Both the position numbers and the translations under genes were made by a program. From JAUVDZ01 sp964346325 (GTDB lineage: Bacteria > Patescibacteriota > Gracilibacteria > UBA1369 > PNNO01): a DNA stretch of 21,157 nucleotides. Below are positions 8,328 to 16,565 of the stretch, piece by piece (the stretch's first letter is position 1; each line of letters opens with the position of its first letter). The notes under the pieces are model-generated. The model did no database searches, was not told the origin of the DNA, and saw only the letters and a list, made by a program, of their open reading frames with translations. The stretch spans positions 1 to 21,157 of the forward strand of contig CAYFUK010000018.1 in NCBI GenBank assembly GCA_964346325.1. Reading direction: 5' to 3'.

Positions 8328-9660
8328 GTTCGCCGTATAGGCCTCTGTCCAGTTTGCCCATAAAATAGAGCAAATCAGCAACCGTAAATCTGCGCCTTAT
8401 AAAGTGTGCATTCAAAAATGCGAATTCCCAATCATTATTAAAATTTATTTTTATTCCGATTTTTTGTATAGCTGATTTTAATTCATCACCGCTTTTTAAA
8501 AGTTTTTTAATTCTATTTTTTTCAGCCGACCAGCCGGCCGACCATTTTAAAATTTCATCATGGTTCAAAATCCATTTATCATATTTTATTTTATAATCGG
8601 CAAGCATTTCTGAAATTACGTCACCATGAAATCCTTTTTCCATAAAATTTTTCCGCACTTGTTTTTCAACTTCTTTCCATTCCGGAAATTTCAAATCCAA
8701 CCGTTCCATAGAAAGTAATTTTTCATAAACATACGCAGATAAAACACTCGCAATACCAACCTGAATACCGTGCAACTCCGATTCGCGGCCATCAACACCG
8801 GCCTTCATATCAAGAACATGTGAAATCACATGTTCATACCCGCTTATTGGCGTAGACATCCCCACTATAGACATTGAAATACCCGCATTAAGCAATGCCT
8901 TTGTTAAAATTTCAATAGTCGCTTCATCTTTGTCGACAATTTTTTCGGCATTTTTCACAAGTCGGCCCAATGAATCATCCAATAAATCTTTCGGAACCTC
9001 GTTATAAAGAGCGAGGTTTTTTACTTTATATCCGATATACCAATCGGGGTAGGAAACATAACGCGCAATCAAATCACCAAACCCCGCCTGTGTTAATTCA
9101 AAAGGGGCGTTTTTTAAAATATCGGTATCACTTATTACATAATCCGGATAACGCGAGGGATAAGTACGTTTAACTCCGTCTTTTAATAAAACCGCGATGT
9201 TCGAGGTAAAGGCCGTAACGGTATTTGCCGTCTGTACAACAAAAAAACGCAACGGGCCGCAATTTTCCTCCTTTGAAAACATATAGGATGCATGCTTGCA
9301 TATATCCGTAATCGTACCCGAGCCTACCGAAACCAGAACAGTATCCGCGGTTAATTTTTGTTTAACCTTTCCGACATTATTAAAATCAGCGTGTACTCTG
9401 CCGAAAACAAGCGTGTTTACATTTTTGAATCGCTCATTTAAAGTCTCCCGTATACTCTTTTTGATCTCCTCATCACCGACAAACATTTCAGTATCATCCA
9501 TAACCATTAAAATGCGCGAACCGCGGGGTATAAATTTATGTAAATCATTTCGAAGGCCGGGTTCAACAAAAATATCTTTGATTCCTATCGCGGTAAGGTT
9601 TTCACTGCGTTTCGAAAGCTTACGTCTAATATCATCAAGATTTTCCGGGTCGTATTTCAT
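8302..9660 (-). CDS. egsA: sn-glycerol-1-phosphate dehydrogenase, AraM/EgsA type
   Basis: 452 residues of the iron-containing alcohol dehydrogenase / glycerol-1-phosphate dehydrogenase family, which reduces dihydroxyacetone phosphate to sn-glycerol 1-phosphate with NAD(P)H. The nucleotide-binding motif VGSGTITD is at 112-119. Likely metal ligands are Asp196 (AGFGDLIARY), His277 (SGYEHVISH) and His297 (LHGIQVG). These flanking patterns match bacterial AraM, which is Ni-dependent in Bacillus subtilis, better than glycerol dehydrogenase. The protein is longer than AraM (about 394) through its C-terminal helical extension from about 330. ATG start; no Shine-Dalgarno, but a 6-bp inverted repeat lies just upstream. 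The stop is TAG. G1P is the backbone of archaeal-type and heptaprenylglyceryl lipids, and isoprenoid genes dxr and ispG lie upstream in the same directon. No prenyl transferase for G1P is visible. Confidence 0.85.
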   Translation of the reverse strand: MKYDPENLDDIRRKLSKRSENLTAIGIKDIFVEPGLRNDLHKFIPRGSRILMVMDDTEMFVGDEEIKKSIRETLNERFKNVNTLVFGRVHADFNNVGKVKQKLTADTVLVSVGSGTITDICKHASYMFSKEENCGPLRFFVVQTANTVTAFTSNIAVLLKDGVKRTYPSRYPDYVISDTDILKNAPFELTQAGFGDLIARYVSYPDWYIGYKVKNLALYNEVPKDLLDDSLGRLVKNAEKIVDKDEATIEILTKALLNAGISMSIVGMSTPISGYEHVISHVLDMKAGVDGRESELHGIQVGIASVLSAYVYEKLLSMERLDLKFPEWKEVEKQVRKNFMEKGFHGDVISEMLADYKIKYDKWILNHDEILKWSAGWSAEKNRIKKLLKSGDELKSAIQKIGIKINFNNDWEFAFLNAHFIRRRFTVADLLYFMGKLDRGLYGELVGRILNE

Positions 9661-9674
9661 ATTAAAATTTTACC

Positions 9675-9690
9675 TATCATCGGTATGATA
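9675..9690. promoter_or_regulatory. inverted repeat upstream of the G1P dehydrogenase gene
   Basis: TATCAT (9675-9680), a CGGT spacer and ATGATA (9685-9690) form a perfect 6-bp inverted repeat 15 bases before the start codon on the minus strand. A second arm pair, CGAAATC (9702-9708) with GATTTCG (9724-9730), contains ATCAAA-TAC-TTTGAT (9712-9726). Either could be an operator or mRNA leader structure. No U-run follows, so termination after the antiporter gene is not supported. Confidence 0.35.
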
Positions 9691-9755
9691 TCATTATTCC
9701 CCGAAATCCTCATCAAATACTTTGATTTCGAAAAATTTAAATTTGTACCGGACTC

Positions 9756-11435
9756 TTATTTTTTACTTAAATGCTCAAAATGCTTTATTTGAATCGGAAT
9801 AAATTTATTTATATCCAGACCATGCTGTTCGATAAGTGTTGTTATATGATGCCCTCCCAATTCGTTGGGCACAATCACATAGTTCGCACCGGCCTTATAA
9901 CATTCCAAAGCGTCTTCTATTCTTTCCGAAACAACTATCACAATTGTTTTTTTATTGATTGATCGTATTTGTTTTATCAAAGGTAAATTTATATCAAGAT
10001 TTTTGATACTTGAAACTATTAATTTCACTTTATCCGGATTTACTTTTTCAAAAACTTCGCCATCTTCGACATCTTCAAACAAACATGGAATTTTTTGTTC
10101 TATAAGCTCGTTGATAATTTCGGGATTATGATCGACAACCAGAAATTTCATCTTCATCTTCATTAATGTTTTACTCAAATTAAAGCCGATGTGATTGTAT
10201 CCCAACAAAACACAGTCGTATGAATCTGCGCCCGCCCCCGTGTGTTCATCAACTTTTTTACCTTTTCTCTCGAAAATACTTAAAAAGCGGGATAACCGGT
10301 TATATAATTTCTTACCGTAAAGAATAAAATATGTGGAGCCCCCGATTGTAATTAAACCCGTAATGGTTACAAAGGCCAGAATGTCGGGATTTATATGCCC
10401 CATTTGTATACCCAGAGCAACAATAATCAATGAAAATTCACTTATTTGTGCAACCGTTAAACCCGCTAAAAAACCGGTTCGTTTGGTATAACGCGAATAT
10501 CCCATAAGTGTCATAACAATTAACGGATTTCCTATAAGGACAAATATCGAAAATATCAGGATCGGCAACCAATACATACCAAAGTTCGCAAATTCCATTT
10601 TGCTTCCCAAAAGAACAAAAAACATAAGCAGAAAAAAATCCCTGAGCGGCCTTATCCTTGTTGATATTTCATGACGATAAGGCGAAAATGACAGTGAAAC
10701 TCCGGCCAAAAGAGCACCTATTTCTATTGACAGACCTATTTGCTGAAGCACGGAAGCCAATGCAAGCAACCAGGCTATACAGAATAAAATAATAAACTCT
10801 ATGCTCCCGGCAATTTTTTTCATTATTTTCGGCAAAACGTAATATCCCAAGAGCATTGTCAGTGTAATGGATCCTATAACTTTTAAAGTTGATTGAACCA
10901 AAATAAAATACATACTCCCTTCCTCGGAAAGGGAAGTGATGAATATTAAAATAAACATTGCCACTATGTCCTGTACTATCAAAAATCCGATTGATATTCT
11001 TCCGTAAAGTGTGTCTAAATCTTTTTTGTCGGAAAGAAGCTTCATTATCACGATTGTGCTGCTGAATGTTAATGCTATTGCTATATATGCGGATTCCACA
11101 TAATTAAAGCCGAGTAATACGGCTAAAATAAAACTTATTGTAAAAGTGAAAAGTATCTGCCCGAGCCCTGTAATTACCGAAATTTTACCAACTGATCTGA
11201 TTATTCTGGGGCTCAGATTCAGGCCGACCATAAAAAGAAGGAAAGATATGCCCAATTGAGAAAAAGTCGCGATTGTGTCATGAGCCGTAACAACATTCAA
11301 TACATACGGACTTAATATAAGGCCCGCGGCGATATAGGCGATCATGATCGGTTGCTTTAAAAGCCTGGCCAATCCGGCTATGATCGTTGTCGTAATAATT
11401 ATTACGCTTAATTCGATAAATATTTTTTCCTCCAT
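9756..11435 (-). CDS. Kef-type monovalent cation/proton antiporter (CPA2) with RCK domain
   Basis: A 559-residue inner-membrane transporter. Residues about 5-375 form a Na/H-exchanger domain with some 11-13 hydrophobic segments; FSSTIVIMKLL (124-134) and VQDIVAMF (154-161) are typical of the KefB/KefC (CPA2) branch, with the Asp of VQD in the usual transport position. After a short basic linker, residues about 404-555 form a cytoplasmic TrkA-N/RCK domain beginning VLLGYNHIG (409-417), a slightly degenerate Rossmann loop that would normally read GxGxxG, and HNPEI (436-440), where an acidic residue usually ends the second strand. It probably exports K+ or Na+ against protons under ligand control. 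Which ion, and whether glutathione or nucleotide gates it, cannot be read. The gene lies 25 bases after the glycosyltransferase gene on the same strand. Confidence 0.9.
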   Translation of the reverse strand: MEEKIFIELSVIIITTTIIAGLARLLKQPIMIAYIAAGLILSPYVLNVVTAHDTIATFSQLGISFLLFMVGLNLSPRIIRSVGKISVITGLGQILFTFTISFILAVLLGFNYVESAYIAIALTFSSTIVIMKLLSDKKDLDTLYGRISIGFLIVQDIVAMFILIFITSLSEEGSMYFILVQSTLKVIGSITLTMLLGYYVLPKIMKKIAGSIEFIILFCIAWLLALASVLQQIGLSIEIGALLAGVSLSFSPYRHEISTRIRPLRDFFLLMFFVLLGSKMEFANFGMYWLPILIFSIFVLIGNPLIVMTLMGYSRYTKRTGFLAGLTVAQISEFSLIIVALGIQMGHINPDILAFVTITGLITIGGSTYFILYGKKLYNRLSRFLSIFERKGKKVDEHTGAGADSYDCVLLGYNHIGFNLSKTLMKMKMKFLVVDHNPEIINELIEQKIPCLFEDVEDGEVFEKVNPDKVKLIVSSIKNLDINLPLIKQIRSINKKTIVIVVSERIEDALECYKAGANYVIVPNELGGHHITTLIEQHGLDINKFIPIQIKHFEHLSKK

Positions 11436-11460
11436 TGATTTTTGTATTTATTTCAATATA

Positions 11461-12288
11461 TTATAACAGATTTTTGCCTTTTTGTCTAAAAGAGGGGGGA
11501 TTTTGACCCCTGAATTTTTTGAAGAATTTAAATGCATCGGATATATGGATACGCATTGTTTTTTTTCGGAATATATCCTTAAATCCGCCTTGTGAAAGTC
11601 TTTCATCATTATGTTTCGCCCCGGCCTCTCCGACAAAATGCACCTGATAACCTTTTTCCCGGGCATTCCAGCATAACTCAAGATCGGACATAAAAAGAAA
11701 ATAATTTTCATTGTTCGGGCCGCACTCCCGCCAGCAATCGCGTGTTAAAACCTGAAAAGCGCCTGTTGTCCAGTCGACCTGTTCGTTTTTTAAAGGGTCT
11801 TTTTCCCACATTAAATATTCACGCATCCTGCCCAAGAAGAGTTTTCGCAAAAAAGGAATTCTTTTGATTATCAAATCATACCAATGCGGAAAATTCCTGT
11901 AATTATCCTGAGTTGCACCGTCAGGATAAATAAGCCGCGGCGAAACAATGCCGGCTTTGGGATGATTTTCGAAATAATCGATTATTGTTTTGAAAGTCCT
12001 TGGTTCCACTTCGATGTCCGGATTAACCATAGCTATTATTTTGGCATCGGTATGCGCAATTCCAAAGTTGTTTCCCTGCGGAAATCCTTTGTTCGGTATA
12101 TCAAAAAACTTAACATTCAAACCGCGGTAAGAAGAAGGCGCGATTTTATCATTGGCATTATTTCCTCCGTTATTTACGCAAACAAATTCTGTTTTTTCAG
12201 GTAATTCCGCGCGCTGAAAAGCTTCGAAGTTTTTAGTTACATCCTGGGGTGTATTGTAGTGCAAAATTACAATTGCAAGATCATTCAT
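11461..12288 (-). CDS. GT2 family glycosyltransferase, rhamnosyltransferase-like
   Basis: 275 residues with a GT-A fold. It starts LAIVILHYNTPQDV, has GFPQGNNFGI (nucleotide-sugar site) at about 68-77, the metal-binding DxD-type motif VNPDIE (Asp91), and a late acidic catalytic segment FMSDLELCWNAREKGY at about 199-214. This set is typical of the WbbL/rhamnosyltransferase branch of family 2, which transfers sugars from dTDP- or UDP-sugars to envelope polysaccharide or lipid carriers. No membrane segment is present; the Lys/Arg-rich C-terminus could bind the membrane surface. Two in-frame ATGs occur at codons 1 and 3 (ATGAATGAT is out of frame at the second), so the first is used. It begins 5 bases after the stop of the other GT2 gene, making a clear operon. 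Sugar and acceptor unknown. Confidence 0.9.
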   Translation of the reverse strand: MNDLAIVILHYNTPQDVTKNFEAFQRAELPEKTEFVCVNNGGNNANDKIAPSSYRGLNVKFFDIPNKGFPQGNNFGIAHTDAKIIAMVNPDIEVEPRTFKTIIDYFENHPKAGIVSPRLIYPDGATQDNYRNFPHWYDLIIKRIPFLRKLFLGRMREYLMWEKDPLKNEQVDWTTGAFQVLTRDCWRECGPNNENYFLFMSDLELCWNAREKGYQVHFVGEAGAKHNDERLSQGGFKDIFRKKTMRIHISDAFKFFKKFRGQNPPSFRQKGKNLL

Positions 12289-12293
12289 TAAAA

Positions 12294-13238
12294 CTACTTT
12301 AAAAAATATTTTGCCATTTTTCCCGGTGGTATTTTTTTTGTGGATTTATGGAGCTTTATATTAAACGCGCTTTTGAATTCTTTCAATACTTTCGGATTTC
12401 TGAACAAATAATATAGGGCTTTTAAAAACTCGTAAACTAATGTCTGATAAATAAAAGAAAAAGGAAGCCTTAAAGTAAAATTATTGCGGAGCAGTATTAA
12501 GTGATTTTTATAACTCTGCTTTGCTTCAAACGGTGATTTTTTCTTGCTTTTGCTTACCGTTCGGTGATGATATCCGAGAACACAAGGCAACAATTCCATT
12601 TTTAAATTCCGCCATCTCATTCTGTAGCCAAGATCAATATCCTCTTTGTACATAAAAAAGTTTTCATCAAAAAGCATATTTGAAGAACCGTGCAGTTTTG
12701 GAATACAATTTCTTCTGATTATAAAGGCGGCTCCGGAAATCCCGAATATATTGTTGATTGAATAATCAAACCGGCCTTTGTCTATTTTGCCCTGGCCGCG
12801 ATCCCAAAAATGATGAGCCCTGTTGCCCGCGATTCCCAGTGTGTCTATTATATTCGTCTTATTGTCCGAATCAAAATCCCAATAATAAAGTTTCGCCGAT
12901 ACCATACATAAATCATGATCCGAATCGAGCTTTTTTATACATTTTTCAAAAGTCCCGGCTTCCAACAGAATATCGTTGTTAAGGCAGAAATAATAATCGG
13001 ATTGAGGCGATTTAAGAAGAATGTAATTATGCCCGCGTCCGAATCCCAAATTGCCGTCCGGATGCCTTAAATATTCGATCTCTTTATAATTTTTTTCAAT
13101 AAAATCCCGAACTTCGTCATTATGTGCGTTATCAAGAATAACTGTTTGTGAGTCGGGAATATCATTTAAAGCAGGCAGAGTCTTTTTTAAATAGTGAAGA
13201 TCATTATAAGAAAGAATTCCGATTACGGTTTTTGGCAT
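12294..13238 (-). CDS. GT2 family glycosyltransferase
   Basis: A 314-residue GT-A family 2 glycosyltransferase. Visible are the N-terminal VIGILSYNDLHYLKKTL, GNLGFGRGHNY (about 63-72), the DxD-equivalent LNNDI (Asn-Asn-Asp at 87-89), and a catalytic-region segment FDENFFMYKEDIDLGYRMR (about 190-207) followed by a conserved His pair (YHHRTVS). The C-terminal 70 residues are basic and moderately hydrophobic (RLPFSFIYQTLVYEFLKALYYLF), suggesting an amphipathic membrane anchor. It shares the general family pattern with the next gene downstream but is clearly a different enzyme, so the pair may add successive sugars to one glycan. The stop is TAG, 5 bases before the next ATG. Sugar specificity is unknown. 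Confidence 0.9.
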   Translation of the reverse strand: MPKTVIGILSYNDLHYLKKTLPALNDIPDSQTVILDNAHNDEVRDFIEKNYKEIEYLRHPDGNLGFGRGHNYILLKSPQSDYYFCLNNDILLEAGTFEKCIKKLDSDHDLCMVSAKLYYWDFDSDNKTNIIDTLGIAGNRAHHFWDRGQGKIDKGRFDYSINNIFGISGAAFIIRRNCIPKLHGSSNMLFDENFFMYKEDIDLGYRMRWRNLKMELLPCVLGYHHRTVSKSKKKSPFEAKQSYKNHLILLRNNFTLRLPFSFIYQTLVYEFLKALYYLFRNPKVLKEFKSAFNIKLHKSTKKIPPGKMAKYFLK

Positions 13239-13277
13239 TTTAAGATTTAGAGATTGCTTCCGCGATATTATAACTCA

Positions 13278-14312
13278 CTAAACGTAATCTGTTAACCTGC
13301 CGTTTGTATTGTTTTCAAGGTGATCTTTAAGCATTCCGGCAATACCTCTGGAATACTTCTCTTTGATATGTATGTTATCGTTATAAAATACATCCATTCC
13401 CTGTTTTTGTGCATCCGCCACCTGATCATGCGCATCCAAAACCGAAAGGTTTTTTTGATGATTCCGTGCGAATTCTTTGATTCTCCGGTTAATCACATCG
13501 ATTTTATGCTGATATTTGGGATGGGGCAAAAGAGTAACCGCTACAATCCGCACTTCCGGATTGTTATCAATAAGCATTGTGTATATTCGTTCGAGCTCGG
13601 TAAAAATACGGTCGGCCGAACGGTAGGCCAAATCGTTTGTTCCGAGCCAAACACTTACAGCGGGTTTATTTTTAAGTGCATCGAGCTGCCCCTCCAGCCT
13701 TCGCCTGCTTGATACAACGCTTCTGCCGATTTTAAAATATTCACGATTGTATCTTCCGAATTTTTTTGTGCCTTTGTAAAAATATTTGCCCAGACCGTAA
13801 GTTAATGAATCACCTATTGTTACCGCATTTGTTGCTTTTGTTTTTGGCATTTGCGGATTGATTTCGGCTTGTTCCCCGGAAAGGCCGGGCGGGTTGGGCA
13901 AGCCGGTTGAGGCTGCAAGGCTTTGCCTTTGGGCTTTAAACTTTTCTGTTCTTTCTTTTTTTGAAAAAACTTTTAGCCGGGGTATTTCTTCCAGCAGTTT
14001 ATTGAATGTGATTGGGCCGAGTTTTCCGTCACAGCCGTTTTTGGATTCTATTTCGGGAAACTTACAAATATGTTTTTGAAGCTTGTACACAAAAGGTGCC
14101 AAATTGTCATGGGGCTTCGGGGGTCTGATTTTCCCGAACTTACAGGCGTCGGTTACAAACTTTCGTACGGATTTGTTTTCCGTAATAAGGTTTGAAAGCA
14201 GTGTTTTTGTTACTTCATCACGAATATCAGCGGTTCTCTCGACTTTTTCTTCAAGAGTTTCCGATTTTGATATTGTTTCCGGACTTTGTTCACCCGCTCT
14301 TCCGGGATTCAT
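13278..14312 (-). CDS. peptidoglycan-binding-like plus SGNH/GDSL hydrolase
   Basis: 344 residues with an unusual layout. The first ~50 residues are polar and helical. Residues about 70-110 resemble a PG_binding_1 domain: YKLQKHICKFPE followed by DGKLGPITFNKLL (95-107), the usual Asp-Gly-x-x-Gly-Pro-x-Thr repeat. A Pro/Gly/Lys-rich linker leads to an SGNH hydrolase from about 162: TIGDSLTYG with nucleophile Ser169, an oxyanion Gly around 196-198 (KIGRS), GTND (224-227) with Asn, and NDNIH with catalytic Asp312 and His315. Such enzymes de-esterify carbohydrates or lipids; beside two glycosyltransferases and with a wall-binding module, deacetylation of envelope polysaccharide is plausible. No signal peptide is visible, which is odd for a wall enzyme. 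The TAG stop is 39 bases before the next gene. Confidence 0.8.
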   Translation of the reverse strand: MNPGRAGEQSPETISKSETLEEKVERTADIRDEVTKTLLSNLITENKSVRKFVTDACKFGKIRPPKPHDNLAPFVYKLQKHICKFPEIESKNGCDGKLGPITFNKLLEEIPRLKVFSKKERTEKFKAQRQSLAASTGLPNPPGLSGEQAEINPQMPKTKATNAVTIGDSLTYGLGKYFYKGTKKFGRYNREYFKIGRSVVSSRRRLEGQLDALKNKPAVSVWLGTNDLAYRSADRIFTELERIYTMLIDNNPEVRIVAVTLLPHPKYQHKIDVINRRIKEFARNHQKNLSVLDAHDQVADAQKQGMDVFYNDNIHIKEKYSRGIAGMLKDHLENNTNGRLTDYV

Positions 14313-14339
14313 ATAAAGATTTTTATATAATCTTTATAT
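14311..14339. other. 11-bp perfect inverted repeat at the hydrolase start codon
   Basis: ATATAAAGATT (14311-14321) and AATCTTTATAT (14329-14339) are perfect inverted repeats with a 7-base AT spacer. On the minus strand the last two bases of the repeat are the first two of the ATG of the SGNH hydrolase, so an mRNA hairpin would hold the start codon. It lies in the 55-base gap after dxr. The stem has two G-C pairs, so it would be weak. It could be a translation-control hairpin, an operator or a poor terminator. Confidence 0.5.
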
Positions 14340-14367
14340 TTTAGCATAAATTAAAGGAAATTTCAAT

Positions 14368-15354
14368 TTACAGCAGGCTTTTTTCAACAATCTTAAAGAT
14401 ATCTTCAAATTCAATTTCTCCCTTTAAAAATTTTTCAACCGCTTTTTGGTTGGCTTGCAGTAAAAAACTTTCCTTATTTTGTCGAATCGCCTTGTAAGCT
14501 AATTTTATGGAAGGAAAAAGTTCCGCGTCAGGCTCATAAAACGATAGGGTTTTATTTTTCAATTCAACACGCGGCAAATTATTACTTTTAATATCCGGAT
14601 AATTCAGCGCATAAAAAATCGGCAATCGCATATCGGCGGCCCCCGCATGAGCTATTGAACCGCCGTCTTTAAAGCAGACTATCGCGTGGACAACACATTC
14701 CGGATGTATTAAAACTTCAATCTGCGAGGTATCAAGATCAAATAAATATTTAGCCTCGATAATCTCAATCGCTTTATTCATTAAAGTCGCGGAATCTATT
14801 GTAATTCGGCTCCCCATATTCCACTTTGGATGATTAAGCGCCTGTTCTACGGTTATGTTGTTAAGATTTTTTCTATTCCAAAAAGGCCCGCCCGAACATG
14901 TAAGAATTATTTTTTCAACATCCTCTTTGCTTCGGTTCTGCATAATGCGAAAAATCGCATTATGTTCGGAATCCACGGGCACAAAACATCCTTTGCTTTT
15001 TTTAACCAAAGACATTATTTCTTTGCCGTTTTCAACAATCATTTCTTTATTTGCGATTGCAATATTTTTATCAAGTTTGATTGCTTTTTCGAGAATGTCT
15101 TTAAGGTCGGTTCCGCGGCAGGCGAATAAAATAATGTCTATATCTTTTTGATTAATCATTGATTCAAGTTCGGTTTTTTGCAGTGTGCCGCCGTATTTTG
15201 GGTTAAATTCCGAAACCTGTTTGTTCAAAAGTTCCTGATTTTGATAAGCCGAGAGACCTGCAACTTTAAAATCGGCTTTATTTTGTGCAATAACATTTAG
15301 CGCCTGGGTGCCGATTGAGCCGGTTGATCCTATAATTAAAACGTTCTTAGGCAT
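14368..15354 (-). CDS. dxr: 1-deoxy-D-xylulose 5-phosphate reductoisomerase
   Basis: Converts 1-deoxy-D-xylulose 5-phosphate to 2-C-methyl-D-erythritol 4-phosphate with NADPH, the committed MEP-pathway step. The NADPH motif GSTGSIG is at 9-15 and AIANKEMIV at 99-107. The metal ligands are PVDSEHN (Asp128, Glu130) and Glu197 in LMNKAIEIIEA. SGGPF (154-158) and the substrate-loop HPKWNMG (Trp178) are intact. At 328 residues it is short: the usual is about 380-400. The NADPH domain is trimmed, and the end (NQKAVEKFLKG, then FEDIFKIVEKSLL) stops about 30-40 residues early, lacking the last helices. Since the active-site residues are present I expect activity. It overlaps the upstream ispG by 8 bases, so the two are translationally coupled. 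Confidence 0.95.
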   Translation of the reverse strand: MPKNVLIIGSTGSIGTQALNVIAQNKADFKVAGLSAYQNQELLNKQVSEFNPKYGGTLQKTELESMINQKDIDIILFACRGTDLKDILEKAIKLDKNIAIANKEMIVENGKEIMSLVKKSKGCFVPVDSEHNAIFRIMQNRSKEDVEKIILTCSGGPFWNRKNLNNITVEQALNHPKWNMGSRITIDSATLMNKAIEIIEAKYLFDLDTSQIEVLIHPECVVHAIVCFKDGGSIAHAGAADMRLPIFYALNYPDIKSNNLPRVELKNKTLSFYEPDAELFPSIKLAYKAIRQNKESFLLQANQKAVEKFLKGEIEFEDIFKIVEKSLL

Positions 15355-16417
15355 TTTCGGACTCGATTAATTGTACAAATTCATCCAGCAAATCGGCTTC
15401 GGGTACAACTTTGTATATTTTTCCGTGCTTAAATATAACACCTTTTTCGCGTCCGCCCGCAATGCCGTAATCGGCTTCTTTCGCTTCGCCCGGGCCGTTT
15501 ACCGCGCAGCCCAGCACCGTGATTTTTAAAGGTTTTCGGATATGCGCGGTACGTTTTGTAACCTGTTCCGCAAGGTTTTTTACGTTGATCTCCGTTCTTG
15601 CACATGTGGGGCACGAAATTATCATAGGTTCTTTATCATACAGATGCAGACATTTTAATATTTCTTTAGCGGTTTTTACCTGGTCAACAGGGTCGGCGGT
15701 CATTGAAACCCTAATGGTATCACCTATCCCTTGCCGGAGAAGCGTACCTATCCCTATTGCATTTTTTGTTATGCCGGGAATAAGTGTGCCGGCTTCCGTC
15801 ATCCCGACATGAAGCGGATAATCGGATTGTTTGGCAAATAATTCGTATGCCCTGAGCATAATGGGTAATTCGGTGGATTTCAGTGAAACCACAATATTAT
15901 TGAATCCGAGTTTTTCACAAAAATTTATACTGTTCAATGCGGATTCCACCAGGGCTTCGGGTGTTGGATGTTTATATTTTTCCAGCAAAATTTTATCCAT
16001 CGAGCCTGAATTTATACCTATTCTAATGGCTTTATTTAACTTTTTTGCGGCGTTGACCACTTGTTCAAAATTATCTTCCGCTCCTATGTTTCCGGGATTT
16101 ATACGCACTTTGTCGGCTCCGTTTTTTAAAGATTCAATCGCAAGATTATGATCAAAATGAACATCCGCCACAAGCGGCATCCGGATTTTTTGTTTGATTT
16201 TCGAAATAACTCCTGCGGATTTCATGTCAGGTATGCCGACGCGAACTATGTCGCATTTTTCTTCCCGCAGATCCAGACATTGCTCAACCGTTGACTTCCA
16301 GTCATGTGTTTTTGTTGTTGTCATTGATTGAATGGCAATGGAATTATCGCCGCCCACAACTAAATCGCCTGTTTTTACAGGCCGTGTTTTTTTGGCCCGT
16401 GCATAACGTAATTTCAA
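15347..16417 (-). CDS. ispG: 4-hydroxy-3-methylbut-2-en-1-yl diphosphate synthase (IspG/GcpE)
   Basis: Converts 2-C-methyl-D-erythritol 2,4-cyclodiphosphate to HMBPP with a [4Fe-4S] cluster and reduced flavodoxin or ferredoxin, the sixth MEP step. The TIM-barrel part starts with SIAIQSMTTT and has VRVGIPD, PLVADVHFD and VRINPGN. The cluster ligands are Cys269 and Cys272 (SCPTCART) and Cys304 (GCAVNGPGE, with Glu311 as the expected fourth ligand). At 356 residues it is the short bacterial form, without the large insertion of plant and Bacteroidota enzymes. The start is TTG; no ATG or GTG lies near and the N-terminus matches the family. It is the first gene of the long minus-strand run, divergent from the methyltransferase gene over 148 bases. 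Confidence 0.96.
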   Translation of the reverse strand: MKLRYARAKKTRPVKTGDLVVGGDNSIAIQSMTTTKTHDWKSTVEQCLDLREEKCDIVRVGIPDMKSAGVISKIKQKIRMPLVADVHFDHNLAIESLKNGADKVRINPGNIGAEDNFEQVVNAAKKLNKAIRIGINSGSMDKILLEKYKHPTPEALVESALNSINFCEKLGFNNIVVSLKSTELPIMLRAYELFAKQSDYPLHVGMTEAGTLIPGITKNAIGIGTLLRQGIGDTIRVSMTADPVDQVKTAKEILKCLHLYDKEPMIISCPTCARTEINVKNLAEQVTKRTAHIRKPLKITVLGCAVNGPGEAKEADYGIAGGREKGVIFKHGKIYKVVPEADLLDEFVQLIESENA

Positions 16418-16511
16418 TTTTGATTAATTAAAATTTATAGGCTGTAACATTAACATAAATACTAACCTGAAACAACTTATATAAAAAACCTTTTGCTTGC
16501 CCTAATTAAGC

Positions 16512-16541
16512 TTGACAGGGGTTGTGTTTTTGTTTTAAAAT
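16512..16541 (+). promoter_or_regulatory. sigma70-type promoter for the methyltransferase gene
   Basis: A perfect TTGACA (16512-16517) is followed after 18 bases by TAAAAT (16536-16541), 5/6 to the -10 consensus. Transcription should begin near 16548, leaving an untranslated leader of under 20 bases before the ATG at 16566. This lies in the 148-base divergent gap to ispG, which otherwise holds only AT-rich sequence. Confidence 0.65.
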
Positions 16542-16565
16542 TACGACCTTAAAATCCTTATAAAT

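Noticed and set aside
9702..9730. Intrinsic terminator after the antiporter gene
   Set aside because: The stem is followed by GGGGAATAATG on the minus strand, with no U-run.
11448..11711. Minus-strand reading frame overlapping the 3' end of the GT2 gene
   Set aside because: It overlaps a well-supported glycosyltransferase in another frame and resembles no protein family.
16434..16475. Promoter boxes for ispG on the minus strand (TTGTTT with TAATGT, or TATAAA near 16434)
   Set aside because: Only 3/6 matches per box or a poor -35; a promoter must lie here but cannot be placed by eye.
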